Shown here: piece after piece, positions 25,313 to 32,786 of the stretch
Layout: each line of letters starts with the position of its first letter
Numbering within the stretch: the stretch's first letter is position 1
DNA from: Planococcus halocryophilus
Lineage (GTDB): Bacteria; Bacillota; Bacilli; Bacillales_A; Planococcaceae
NCBI RefSeq assembly: GCF_022489025.1
Contig: NZ_JAKVTG010000006.1
Location: forward strand, 167,156-231,155
Direction: 5' to 3'
Length of the DNA stretch: 64,000 bases
Position numbers and translations under genes: made by a program
Notes under the pieces: model-generated
What the model saw: only the letters and a program-made list of their open reading frames with translations
Told to the model about the DNA's origin: nothing
The model's database searches: none

Positions 25313-25558
25313 ATGAATATGAAATTAGTGCAAGGAGTGACGATTGCGCTTTTAAGTGTTACTTCACTTACTTGTTTAATATTTGGCTATTTAGAAGTGG
25401 CTGTACTGTTTATGACTGTGCTTTTCGCCATGACAAATAGCTTCCGCTATCGCCAGATGAAAGCACAAGGAATGCATAGAGAAGCAAAATGGATGCTCGG
25501 GATGTCCGTCACTTTTGGCGTATTGTTCTTTGTTGTGTTAGGAACTATTCTTTTTTAA
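25313..25558 (+). CDS. Small membrane protein of unknown function
   Basis: This 81-residue protein has a hydrophobic first half (two closely spaced helices in residues about 5-42, broken at FGYLEV). A basic middle follows (RYRQMKAQGMHREAKW), and a last helix (residues about 60-80) ends at the C-terminus. GGGAGATG lies upstream of the ATG at 25313; a second ATG at 25319 is an alternative. It follows the yidC terminator directly, so it may be partly read-through dependent. I do not recognise the family. Confidence 0.6.
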   Translation: MNMKLVQGVTIALLSVTSLTCLIFGYLEVAVLFMTVLFAMTNSFRYRQMKAQGMHREAKWMLGMSVTFGVLFFVVLGTILF

Positions 25559-25562
25559 AAGT

Positions 25563-25598
25563 AAAAGCACAATCTCTTTTATAGAGATTGTGCTTTTT
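25563..25598. terminator. Bidirectional terminator
   Basis: A perfect 15-bp stem (AAAAGCACAATCTCT with its complement) around TTTAT lies between the 81-residue membrane protein and a convergent small ORF. Confidence 0.87.
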
Positions 25599-25692
25599 GT
25601 GTATATTCATATTTTTCTTTCATGCGTTCCTCAAGTAATGTATCCAATTGACTCATCAATGCTTGAATATCATTTTCTGATATTTGATTCAC
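25579..25692 (-). CDS. Candidate 37-residue acidic/helical peptide
   Basis: The ORF starts with GTG and encodes 37 residues beginning MNQISENDIQALMSQLD and continuing as a charged amphipathic helix (TLLEERMKEKYEYT). AAGGAG lies 9-10 nt upstream of the GTG. Its last codons and TAA run into the terminator hairpin, an arrangement common for genuine small genes. No family is recognised and it is too short for standard gene callers. Confidence 0.5.
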   Translation of the reverse strand: MNQISENDIQALMSQLDTLLEERMKEKYEYTQKAQSL

Positions 25693-25954
25693 TGTCGACA
25701 GCTCCTTAGGTGTTTATACACAGTTATTCGAAGCAGAATCGAATTTATGGGGGTATTTAGTTTTGAAAGTTAAATTTATTTTTAGGGTCTAATGTAAGTG
25801 TATAGATTAATTTTAAAATATAGATGAGGCAGTAAATTAACACTGAAAATATTTTGAAATTTAATCCGATTTTAAAAGGGAATGCCACGAGTTAACAAAG
25901 AATTTCAATCATAGAAATGGTAGAATAAGAAAGATATCAATAGAAGGAAGGCTT

Positions 25955-26794
25955 ATGATGAAGTTTTTAGATCAATTCAAACAAAAAAATAAAAAGTTTT
26001 ATATAAAATGGACGGTGATTGGTATGTCGGCAATTATGGCAGCACTAGCAGCACTTTGGTTATATATCAATGATTGGGACGCTCAACAAAGCATGAAGGT
26101 ATTAATAGAGGCAGTGACAATTGAAGAACCCGCTACAGAAGCGCCAAAAGAGCAAGTTATAAAAATTCCTGAATCTAAAGAGGTAGTAGAAGAAAAGCCG
26201 GTAACAGAAGAGCTTACAGAAGAAATAGTAACCGATGCTACTGTATATCGCGAAGATAAGGAATTGCCAAAAGATCCAACAATCATTAATGGCGTGCTGT
26301 TGGCGAATAAACAACATCCGCTTCCCGACACGTATGCTCCTGGAGAAGTGCCAGAAGCGCGCACAGCTTTTGAAGCAATGAAAGCTGAGGCGGCAAAAGT
26401 AGGGATTAACTTAAATGCATTTAGTACGTATCGTAATTTCGCACGACAAAAGCAGTTATACGAAAGTTACGTAGCGAAAGATGGCCAACAAGCGGCGGAT
26501 CGTTACAGTGCGAGACCTGGATATTCTGAGCATCAAACCGGATTATCATTTGATATTGGCGAATCTGGGCAAGAACAGCATTGGGCTTCTGCTTCATTTG
26601 GCGACACTGAAGGTGGCAAGTGGTTAGCGGTTAATGCTCATAACTATGGATTTATTCTTCGTTATCCTGAAGGTAAAGAGAAAATTACGGGGTATATGTA
26701 TGAATCTTGGCATTTCCGATATGTCGGAAAAGATGTAGCTACGCAAATTTATGAAAAAGGTATTACACTAGAGGAATATTTAGGGGTTAATTAA
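25955..26794 (+). CDS. D-Ala-D-Ala carboxypeptidase, VanY (M15B) family
   Basis: This 279-residue protein has an N-terminal membrane anchor (residues about 18-38), a Glu/Pro/Thr-rich linker (about 45-90) and a VanY/LdcB-type peptidase domain (about 95-270). The zinc ligands are in SEHQTGLSFDIG (His and Asp) and ESWHFRYVG (His), and the arginine-rich SARPGYSEH block precedes them. Such enzymes trim stem peptides of peptidoglycan outside the membrane. GAAGGAAG precedes ATGATG; the second ATG has better spacing. The 262-bp gap upstream holds no other gene. Confidence 0.9.
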   Translation: MMKFLDQFKQKNKKFYIKWTVIGMSAIMAALAALWLYINDWDAQQSMKVLIEAVTIEEPATEAPKEQVIKIPESKEVVEEKPVTEELTEEIVTDATVYREDKELPKDPTIINGVLLANKQHPLPDTYAPGEVPEARTAFEAMKAEAAKVGINLNAFSTYRNFARQKQLYESYVAKDGQQAADRYSARPGYSEHQTGLSFDIGESGQEQHWASASFGDTEGGKWLAVNAHNYGFILRYPEGKEKITGYMYESWHFRYVGKDVATQIYEKGITLEEYLGVN

Positions 26795-26798
26795 ACAC

Positions 26799-26836
26799 AA
26801 AAGCGTCTTCGTAAAAATTACGAAGACGCTTTTTCT
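26799..26836. terminator. Bidirectional terminator between vanY-like and cls
   Basis: AAAAGCGTCTTCGTAA pairs perfectly with TTACGAAGACGCTTTT around a 3-nt loop. Confidence 0.9.
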
Positions 26837-26846
26837 ATGGGGGAAA

Positions 26847-28301
26847 TTATAATATCGGAGCCAACAAGCGCGCGATAGATTCTTTTGTTTTAATCCAACT
26901 GGTCCGGTGTAAGTACATTTCATAGGTTAATTCAGTTGAAAGTTTCATATCTTGGTGGAAAAGTTCCGCAAGATCTGTTGATACTTTTTGATCGTAAATA
27001 AATGCATTGACTTCAAAGTTTAATTTGAAGCTTCTCACATCAATATTAGCGGTACCAACAGTAGACGCTTTATTGTCTGTAACGATCATTTTTGTGTGCA
27101 AAAAGCCATTTTCATAAGTGAATATGCGTGCTCCAGCTCTTAACATTTGACCTACATATGAGTAAGTAGCCCAGTAAACAAACGGATGATCAGGTTTATT
27201 CGGAATCATAATTCGGACGTCGATTCCAGATAAAGCAGCAATGCGAATGGCATCATAAAAAGTGGCATCCGGAATAAAATAAGGAGTTTGTACATAAATA
27301 TATTCTTTTGCAGAGTTTATGAGTTTTACATAGCCATCTTTAATCTGTTCCCAATCTTCATCAGGACCACTAGAAACAATTTGCATGGAAGTGTTTCCTT
27401 TAGCTGGTTTAATGGGAAAGAAAAATTCGTCATGTGCAATATCATGGCGTGTAGATGCCTGATTCCAGTCGCGTATAAAGCGGGTCTGCAGAGGATTAAG
27501 TGCACTGCCTTCAATACGCAAATGGGTATCCCGCCAATATCCAAATTTGCGGCTTAATCCAATGTATTCATTTCCGACGTTAAAGCCACCGAGATAACCG
27601 ATTTGTCCATCGATTACAACAATTTTACGGTGATTCCGATAATTTAATCGTGGGTTGATGATAGGTAAAATAGAAGGGAAGAAAGTTTCAACTTCTCCTC
27701 CTGCAGCGATTAACTCTTTGAAATGGCGCTTTCTTAAACTCCGAGACCCCATATCATCATAAAGCAAACGTACTCTGACGCCTTCCTTAGCTTTAGCGGT
27801 TAACGCATCCACAATTCGAGTGCCCAGTTCATCCAAACGGAAAATATAATATTGGACGTGAATATGATTAGTTGCTTTTTCAATGTCCTCAAGTAGTGCA
27901 TCGAATTTTTTTCGGCCATCATTGAATATTTGAATGCTATTATCTTCAGTCAGTAAAGCGCCGTTATTACGCAAGTGAAGGTAGATCAAATCTGCATAGT
28001 CTTTTGTATCAGGATCTATAAATTCGAAGTTCTCATCATGCAGTTCATTCATTTGATGAGCAATCAAACTCTCGATGCCGACTCGTTTTGTGCCTTCCCA
28101 TTTGAAAAGTGTCTTTTTGCGAAGCCTTCTGCCTAAAAATAAGTAAATGAAGAAACCAAAAATAGGAATAAAGAATAATACCAATAACCAAGCCCATGTA
28201 CTTGAAGCATCGCGTCTTTCAAGAAAAACGAGTGCTGCTGCAAGGAGGACGTTCAAAATAAAGATAAACGCAGTTAAAAAGCTGAGAATAGTTACAGTCA
28301 T
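26847..28301 (-). CDS. cls: Cardiolipin synthase
   Basis: This 484-residue enzyme makes cardiolipin from two phosphatidylglycerol molecules at the membrane. Two N-terminal helices (residues about 5-25 and 35-55) are followed by two phospholipase D domains with HKD motifs. The first is HRKIVVIDGQIGYLGG (near residue 225) and the second HTKMIVTDNKASTVGT (near 400). Length and architecture match the Bacillus ClsA type. AGGAGA precedes the ATG. It is a single-gene unit flanked by terminators. Confidence 0.95.
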   Translation of the reverse strand: MTVTILSFLTAFIFILNVLLAAALVFLERRDASSTWAWLLVLFFIPIFGFFIYLFLGRRLRKKTLFKWEGTKRVGIESLIAHQMNELHDENFEFIDPDTKDYADLIYLHLRNNGALLTEDNSIQIFNDGRKKFDALLEDIEKATNHIHVQYYIFRLDELGTRIVDALTAKAKEGVRVRLLYDDMGSRSLRKRHFKELIAAGGEVETFFPSILPIINPRLNYRNHRKIVVIDGQIGYLGGFNVGNEYIGLSRKFGYWRDTHLRIEGSALNPLQTRFIRDWNQASTRHDIAHDEFFFPIKPAKGNTSMQIVSSGPDEDWEQIKDGYVKLINSAKEYIYVQTPYFIPDATFYDAIRIAALSGIDVRIMIPNKPDHPFVYWATYSYVGQMLRAGARIFTYENGFLHTKMIVTDNKASTVGTANIDVRSFKLNFEVNAFIYDQKVSTDLAELFHQDMKLSTELTYEMYLHRTSWIKTKESIARLLAPIL

Positions 28302-28424
28302 TGGAATTCTCCTAACGTGAAATTCATGGTATACAAGTTTTTTCTCTACATTACCTAGTAAGGAAAATTCGGCTGGTTTATTTGAAAGTGTATTAGCATG
28401 AAATGCTTAACAATTGAGCGATTC

Positions 28425-28459
28425 AAAAAACTCCAGCCTCTTAAAAGATAAGGCTGGAG
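28425..28459 (-). terminator. Terminator of the squalene/phytoene-synthase-like gene
   Basis: On the minus strand CTCCAGCCT pairs with AGGCTGGAG and is followed by six T residues. Confidence 0.85.
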
Positions 28460-28463
28460 ACAG

Positions 28464-29294
28464 TTAACTCAATCGTTCTTCTTGTTTCAATTGCTCTACA
28501 ATGCCTTCAACTTCTACGCGACTCATCTTTTCTTTTCCAGATTTTAATGCTTTGAGCGTACTATGGGCTAATGCCAATGGCACTTTACAGAACATTAAAA
28601 TCCGTTTGTTTTTAATCGGCTTTACATAAAGGTCTGCTTTTGCCAAATTGTTTTTAGCGTAGTTGAACATATCTTCACGGGTCCAACCTTCGGGTACGAA
28701 AGTTACGCCGCGCTCGAAATCTTCATCATAATTACGCAACATATTGACTGCTTGCAGTCCGCGACCAAAGGCAATAGCGTGGTCTGGGTCTGTAATCGTT
28801 CCGTCATACCAGTACCAAATGTCTGAAAGCATTGTGCCTACAAGACCAGCCACGTAGTAAGTATATTCATCTAAGTCTTCTTTTGTTTGAATCACCCAAT
28901 TTTTTTCAACCCATTTGGACATTCCGCCAGCCATAATAGCAGTAGATTCCATTACTTTTCCTCTAATTTCTTCAGGGCAAACATGAATCCAATCTGCTAA
29001 GCGCATCGTGACAGGTGGTAAAAATTCTTTATAAGGTGCAACGAGTTCTAAATAAGCGTCTTCATCAAAATTTGTTTCCAGCATTGTTTGAATCGTGCTC
29101 AGCAATGTGATTTTAGCTTGATCTTCCATTTCTGGATGATCTTCAATTTCATCAATCGCTCGCATACAAAGATAAGCCGAGCCGACCGTCTTCTTTAAAG
29201 TAGGATCTAAAAAGCTGATTGGGATGAAAAAGGTCCGGCTCGTTTCCTTTAACATGATTAAGGACTCTTTTTGTAAATTCGAAACTTTGCTCAT
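28464..29294 (-). CDS. Squalene/phytoene synthase family protein
   Basis: This 276-residue head-to-head prenyl-synthase-like protein has both aspartate-rich motifs: DEIED at residues about 48-52 and NYDED near 189-193. The family's N-terminal KETSRTFFIPISFLDP resembles squalene synthases more than CrtB. Bacillus YisP, a relative, acts as a farnesyl diphosphate phosphatase, so farnesol, dehydrosqualene or squalene formation are all possible. No carotenoid desaturase is nearby in the window, so it stands alone. The start is preceded by CAGGAGGA. It lies downstream of the sucrose operon but behind that operon's terminator. Confidence 0.82.
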   Translation of the reverse strand: MSKVSNLQKESLIMLKETSRTFFIPISFLDPTLKKTVGSAYLCMRAIDEIEDHPEMEDQAKITLLSTIQTMLETNFDEDAYLELVAPYKEFLPPVTMRLADWIHVCPEEIRGKVMESTAIMAGGMSKWVEKNWVIQTKEDLDEYTYYVAGLVGTMLSDIWYWYDGTITDPDHAIAFGRGLQAVNMLRNYDEDFERGVTFVPEGWTREDMFNYAKNNLAKADLYVKPIKNKRILMFCKVPLALAHSTLKALKSGKEKMSRVEVEGIVEQLKQEERLS

Positions 29295-29420
29295 CTCAAT
29301 TTCCTCCTGTTGTGTGTATTGATATTACCTAATTTTATGTATGACAAAATGGCTTCCTACTAAATATAAACCATCTAGATGAAAAAACAAACAAATACCC
29401 CGCAAGCCAGAACTTTGTAC

Positions 29421-29460
29421 AAAAAAAGCCCCTTTAAACAAATTGAGATGCTTAAAGGGA
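29421..29460 (-). terminator. Terminator of the sucrose synthesis operon
   Basis: On the minus strand CCCTTTAA pairs with TTAAAGGG around a ~13-nt loop and runs into GCTTTTTTT. Confidence 0.8.
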
Positions 29461-29465
29461 CAAGG

Positions 29466-30185
29466 TCAATCCGTATAGAAATAACGCCAAGCTTCATGGA
29501 TTCCACCGGCATAACTTTCTGTAGCACGGTAAATAGAAGGATGTCTTTGTTGTTCAAGGAGTTCAGGTTGTGCATTTCCAACAATAACAGAAGGAAAGCC
29601 CATTGTGAGCATCTCTGCATCATTTCCAGAGTCGCCAGCTACTAGTAGTTTAGCGTCATCCAGCTGGTACATATTTAAGATGTATTGAAGCGCTTGTCCT
29701 TTGCCGCTACCTGCTGGGAGAATATCGACATCACGTCCACCGCTGTAAATCAATTTGTATGAAATTCCTGCTTGATCAAGTGCCGCGCGGAAAGCCTCTA
29801 CAACAGTAATGTCAGTCGCATAATAAGAGCAACGGTTTGTGACCGGAAGCTCTTGTGAAACCAAATTAGGAATTTGACAAGCGATGGCATCTATTTTTTC
29901 AGGCATCCATGATTGTTTTAAACGCTGTGACCATACTAAGTCTTGTGCTAATGACTCTCCTATATAAATAGCGGTTCCTACGTCTGTAATCAGCACGTCA
30001 GGAACCGGTAAGTTTTCCTCATTGATAAGTGATAGAGCAGATTGATAATGCCTGCCAGTAATATAAATTAACGATACGTTGTACGGTTGATTGTTATAAA
30101 AATTCAGTAGAGTTTGCAAACTGTTTTGATCACCGACGAGTGTCCCGTCCAGATCTGTTGCTAATAAATGCGTTGCTGCGTGCAT
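29466..30185 (-). CDS. Sucrose-6-phosphate phosphatase (HAD family)
   Basis: This 239-residue HAD hydrolase matches sucrose-phosphate phosphatase, the last step of sucrose synthesis. HAD motif I is LLATDLDGTLVGD (residues about 8-20) and motif II contains YITGRHYQSA. Motif III/IV is GSGKGQALQYIL with LLVAGDSGNDAEML near 175-200. The catalytic Asp pair is in DLDGT. Its start lies 56 nt inside the upstream synthase gene with TGAGGTGATT before ATG, so the two are translationally coupled. The pairing with a sucrose-phosphate-synthase-like gene is the main reason for the substrate call. Confidence 0.85.
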   Translation of the reverse strand: MHAATHLLATDLDGTLVGDQNSLQTLLNFYNNQPYNVSLIYITGRHYQSALSLINEENLPVPDVLITDVGTAIYIGESLAQDLVWSQRLKQSWMPEKIDAIACQIPNLVSQELPVTNRCSYYATDITVVEAFRAALDQAGISYKLIYSGGRDVDILPAGSGKGQALQYILNMYQLDDAKLLVAGDSGNDAEMLTMGFPSVIVGNAQPELLEQQRHPSIYRATESYAGGIHEAWRYFYTD

Positions 30186-31392
30186 GAATAATCACCTCAT
30201 ATAATGTATTGATGCGAGAAGAAATAGAATCCCAATCAAAGTCTTTGCGAGCAATTTTTTCAGCTTGGCGACTTAATCTCTCTGTTAATAATGCGTTTGC
30301 TGATAAGATATCCATCGCAATAGCTAAATCGATTTCGTTTTTCGTTTCAACTAAAAGTCCAGAGATGCCATCTTGAACAACATTTTTTAATCCGCCCACA
30401 TTTGAAGCGATAACAGGACTCCCGCAAGCTTGTGCTTCTGCAGCTACCATTCCGAAAGATTCATAGAAACTTGGCACAATTGTAGCGGTAGCCGAATTAA
30501 ATAATAGAGCCAATTCTTCTTGGCTTTGAGGACCTAAAAATTTTACTCGATTTTCGATACCTTCAATGGCTTTACGCAGCTTATCGTCTTTAGGTAATCC
30601 TGTTTCCGAATCGAAGTCTTCAGTATCTCCGCCTGCAAGCACCAAATAAGGTGTCTCGGTAGATTTGTTTTTTTCAACCAACAATTGGAAAGCTTTTAAT
30701 AAAGTGAAAATGCCTTTTGTTACTTCTAATCTTCCGGCAAAAACATAGAGGGGGCTACCGTAACCGAATTTTTTACGTAAATGTGTTCGATTGCCACGTA
30801 CTTTAAACGCTTCATCTACTCCAATTGGAATAACTTGAATAGAAGAAGGTGAGTTTATATGAGATTCGATTAATTGTTTTTCGTTTTTAGTTGTTGCTAT
30901 TACGTGATCTGTGTTTTTCAAAATTGCTTTTTCTGCATTTATCCGACGTTGGTCATGAACACCTGTTGCCCGTTCTTTTGCCCAAGCAAGTGAATGGGTT
31001 GTGTGGACATAAGGCAATCCAAATTCTTTTTTTAATTTTTTTCCGATTAAGCCCGATAACCAATAATGGGTGTGAACAATATCGTAAGACGCTACATTTA
31101 ACGTGGTTTTCAATTCTTTATAAAATGCTGGAAGCATAGAATACATTTCATCCTTTGATACAAAGCCTTTTTGTCCAGCTTCTAATCTTATAACACGACA
31201 CTTAGCTCCGAACGTTTCTATTTGAGGTGCTGAAGAATCACACCAATGCGTAGCGACATCAACTTGCCAACCTTTATTTTCTAATGCGAGTGCTAATTGC
31301 TTAACATAATTGTTTTGGCCGCCCGATTGCTTACCACCGAGCTTAGCTAAAGGATCGCCATGATCCGAAATAAATAATGCTTTCTTGTTCAT
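30130..31392 (-). CDS. Sucrose-phosphate synthase-like glycosyltransferase (GT4)
   Basis: This 420-residue GT-B glycosyltransferase has the sucrose-phosphate synthase signature GGKQSGGQNNYVKQLA at residues about 18-33, which binds fructose-6-phosphate. VHTHYWLSGLIGKKL is near 108-122, and the nucleotide-sugar site has SFYESFGMVAAEAQACGSPVIA near 310-330. It lacks the extra regulatory and phosphatase domains of plant enzymes, like the short SPS of Halothermothrix orenii. The ATG at 31392 follows AAGGAGCTGAGC; a TTG one codon earlier is possible. It is the first gene of a two-gene operon with the phosphatase, behind a sigma-B-type promoter. Confidence 0.85.
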   Translation of the reverse strand: MNKKALFISDHGDPLAKLGGKQSGGQNNYVKQLALALENKGWQVDVATHWCDSSAPQIETFGAKCRVIRLEAGQKGFVSKDEMYSMLPAFYKELKTTLNVASYDIVHTHYWLSGLIGKKLKKEFGLPYVHTTHSLAWAKERATGVHDQRRINAEKAILKNTDHVIATTKNEKQLIESHINSPSSIQVIPIGVDEAFKVRGNRTHLRKKFGYGSPLYVFAGRLEVTKGIFTLLKAFQLLVEKNKSTETPYLVLAGGDTEDFDSETGLPKDDKLRKAIEGIENRVKFLGPQSQEELALLFNSATATIVPSFYESFGMVAAEAQACGSPVIASNVGGLKNVVQDGISGLLVETKNEIDLAIAMDILSANALLTERLSRQAEKIARKDFDWDSISSRINTLYEVIIHARSNAFISNRSGRDTRR

Positions 31393-31439
31393 CAAGCTCA
31401 GCTCCTTTTTACTTTTTTAAAAAAGGTCATCATGAATGT

Positions 31440-31465
31440 TTACCCGTATTTTAGAATTTTTAATC
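31440..31465 (-). promoter_or_regulatory. Candidate sigma-B promoter of the sucrose operon
   Basis: On the minus strand GATTAA (31460-31465), a 14-bp spacer and GGGTAA (31440-31445) match the sigma-B consensus at 10 of 12 positions. The geometry and bases are the same as in the site before the YtxH-like gene. It lies about 48 nt upstream of the synthase start. Confidence 0.62.
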
Positions 31466-31653
31466 ATTTATTTAGAGATTTGATTCTTTTCGACTGGTGG
31501 AAATTCTTAGTAACGAGAAAAACAGTAATATAGCTTTACCCCATAAATCTAAAAGATAATCCACAATATTCCACTTTTCAAGAAATGAATTTGAGTCTCT
31601 TGGTTCACTGCATTAGAATGAAGTCACAAGACTTTTGGAAACTAGGTGTTTAC

Positions 31654-32769
31654 ATGAAATCATTAATTATTATTGGTTCAGGAATTTTAGGCGCATCTGC
31701 TGCATACCATGCAGCAAAAGCTGGAGCAGCTGTCGTCTTAATAGACCGTGGCGATAAAGGACAAGCAACAGGAGCTGCAGCTGGCATCGTCTGTCCATGG
31801 ATCTCTCAACGTAGAAACAAAGCCTGGTACAATTTAGCCAAAAGTGGAGCTAAATATTATCCAGAATTGATTTGTGAGCTTGAAGCTTTAGGAGAAGAGG
31901 ATACAGGCTATAAAAAAGTAGGCATTGTTAGCATTCATGAAGACAGTAAATTAGATAAAATGGAACAAAAAGCATACGAGCGAAGAGTTGATGCGCCTGA
32001 AATGGGTGACATTAAAAGGTTATCGTCAGAAGAAACAAGAGAAGTTTTTCCTTATGCAACGGAAGAGTATGGAGCACTTTGGGTAAGTGGAGCGGCTCGG
32101 GTTGATGGAAGAGCTATTCGAGATGCGTTAATTTCGGGTGCAGTAAAGCTTGGAGCAGAACGCGTAACGGGAGATGCAGAATTATTGGTTGAAGAAGGGC
32201 AAGTTATTGGTGCTAAGGTAGCTGGTAAACAAATTATTGCAGACCGAGTTATTTCTACAGGAGGTGCATGGGCAGCAGAGTTATTCAAACCATTGGGATT
32301 GGACTTAGACATTGTGCCACAAAAAGCCCAAATTCTTCATTTACGTGCTGAATCTCAAGCAACGGGAGATTGGCCGGTTGCTATGGTTCCTTATGGTCAA
32401 TATATTGTCCCATTTGCGGATGGTAAAATTGTTGCCGGTGCAACGCATGAAAATGGAGTAGGGTTTGATGATAAGCTGACAGCAGCAGGAATTCATCATA
32501 TTCTTGATAAAACTTTAGAAGCGGCACCTGGACTTGGTAAAGCAGAAATGGCAGGGGCTGCAACTGGTTTTCGTCCCGCTACAACAAGTGCACTGCCGTT
32601 TATCGGTCAAGTTCCGGGATACCCAACTTTTTTTGCGGCTAACGGTTTGGGTGCTTCAGGTCTGACTGCTGGTCCGTACTTAGGTGCGCAGTTGGCAAAA
32701 CTAGCACTTGGGGAACCTGTCGATATCGATTTGAGTCTTTACCAAGTAGAAGATGCGTTCAGGAGCTGA
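31654..32769 (+). CDS. FAD-dependent amino acid/amine oxidase (DAO family)
   Basis: This 371-residue flavoprotein belongs to the DAO family (glycine/D-amino-acid oxidases and DadA-like dehydrogenases). The FAD-binding fold begins at residue 1 with MKSLIIIGSGILGASAAYHAA. The motif GQATGAAAGIVCPWIS follows near 40-55, and the C-terminal flavin contact GLGASGLTAGPYLG is near 335. An upstream start at 31585 adds 23 residues with no fold, so ATG 31654 with AGGTG is used. It lies 17 nt before the GNAT-aminotransferase fusion, so the two form an operon and probably act on the same amine or amino acid; this is inferred. Confidence 0.88.
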   Translation: MKSLIIIGSGILGASAAYHAAKAGAAVVLIDRGDKGQATGAAAGIVCPWISQRRNKAWYNLAKSGAKYYPELICELEALGEEDTGYKKVGIVSIHEDSKLDKMEQKAYERRVDAPEMGDIKRLSSEETREVFPYATEEYGALWVSGAARVDGRAIRDALISGAVKLGAERVTGDAELLVEEGQVIGAKVAGKQIIADRVISTGGAWAAELFKPLGLDLDIVPQKAQILHLRAESQATGDWPVAMVPYGQYIVPFADGKIVAGATHENGVGFDDKLTAAGIHHILDKTLEAAPGLGKAEMAGAATGFRPATTSALPFIGQVPGYPTFFAANGLGASGLTAGPYLGAQLAKLALGEPVDIDLSLYQVEDAFRS

Positions 32770-32786
32770 AAAGGAGGCGTGAAAAT

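Noticed and set aside
28464..31392. Carotenoid glycoside cluster made of prenyl synthase plus glycosyltransferase
   Set aside because: The glycosyltransferase has a sucrose-phosphate synthase signature with a coupled phosphatase, a terminator separates it from the prenyl synthase gene, and no desaturase is present.
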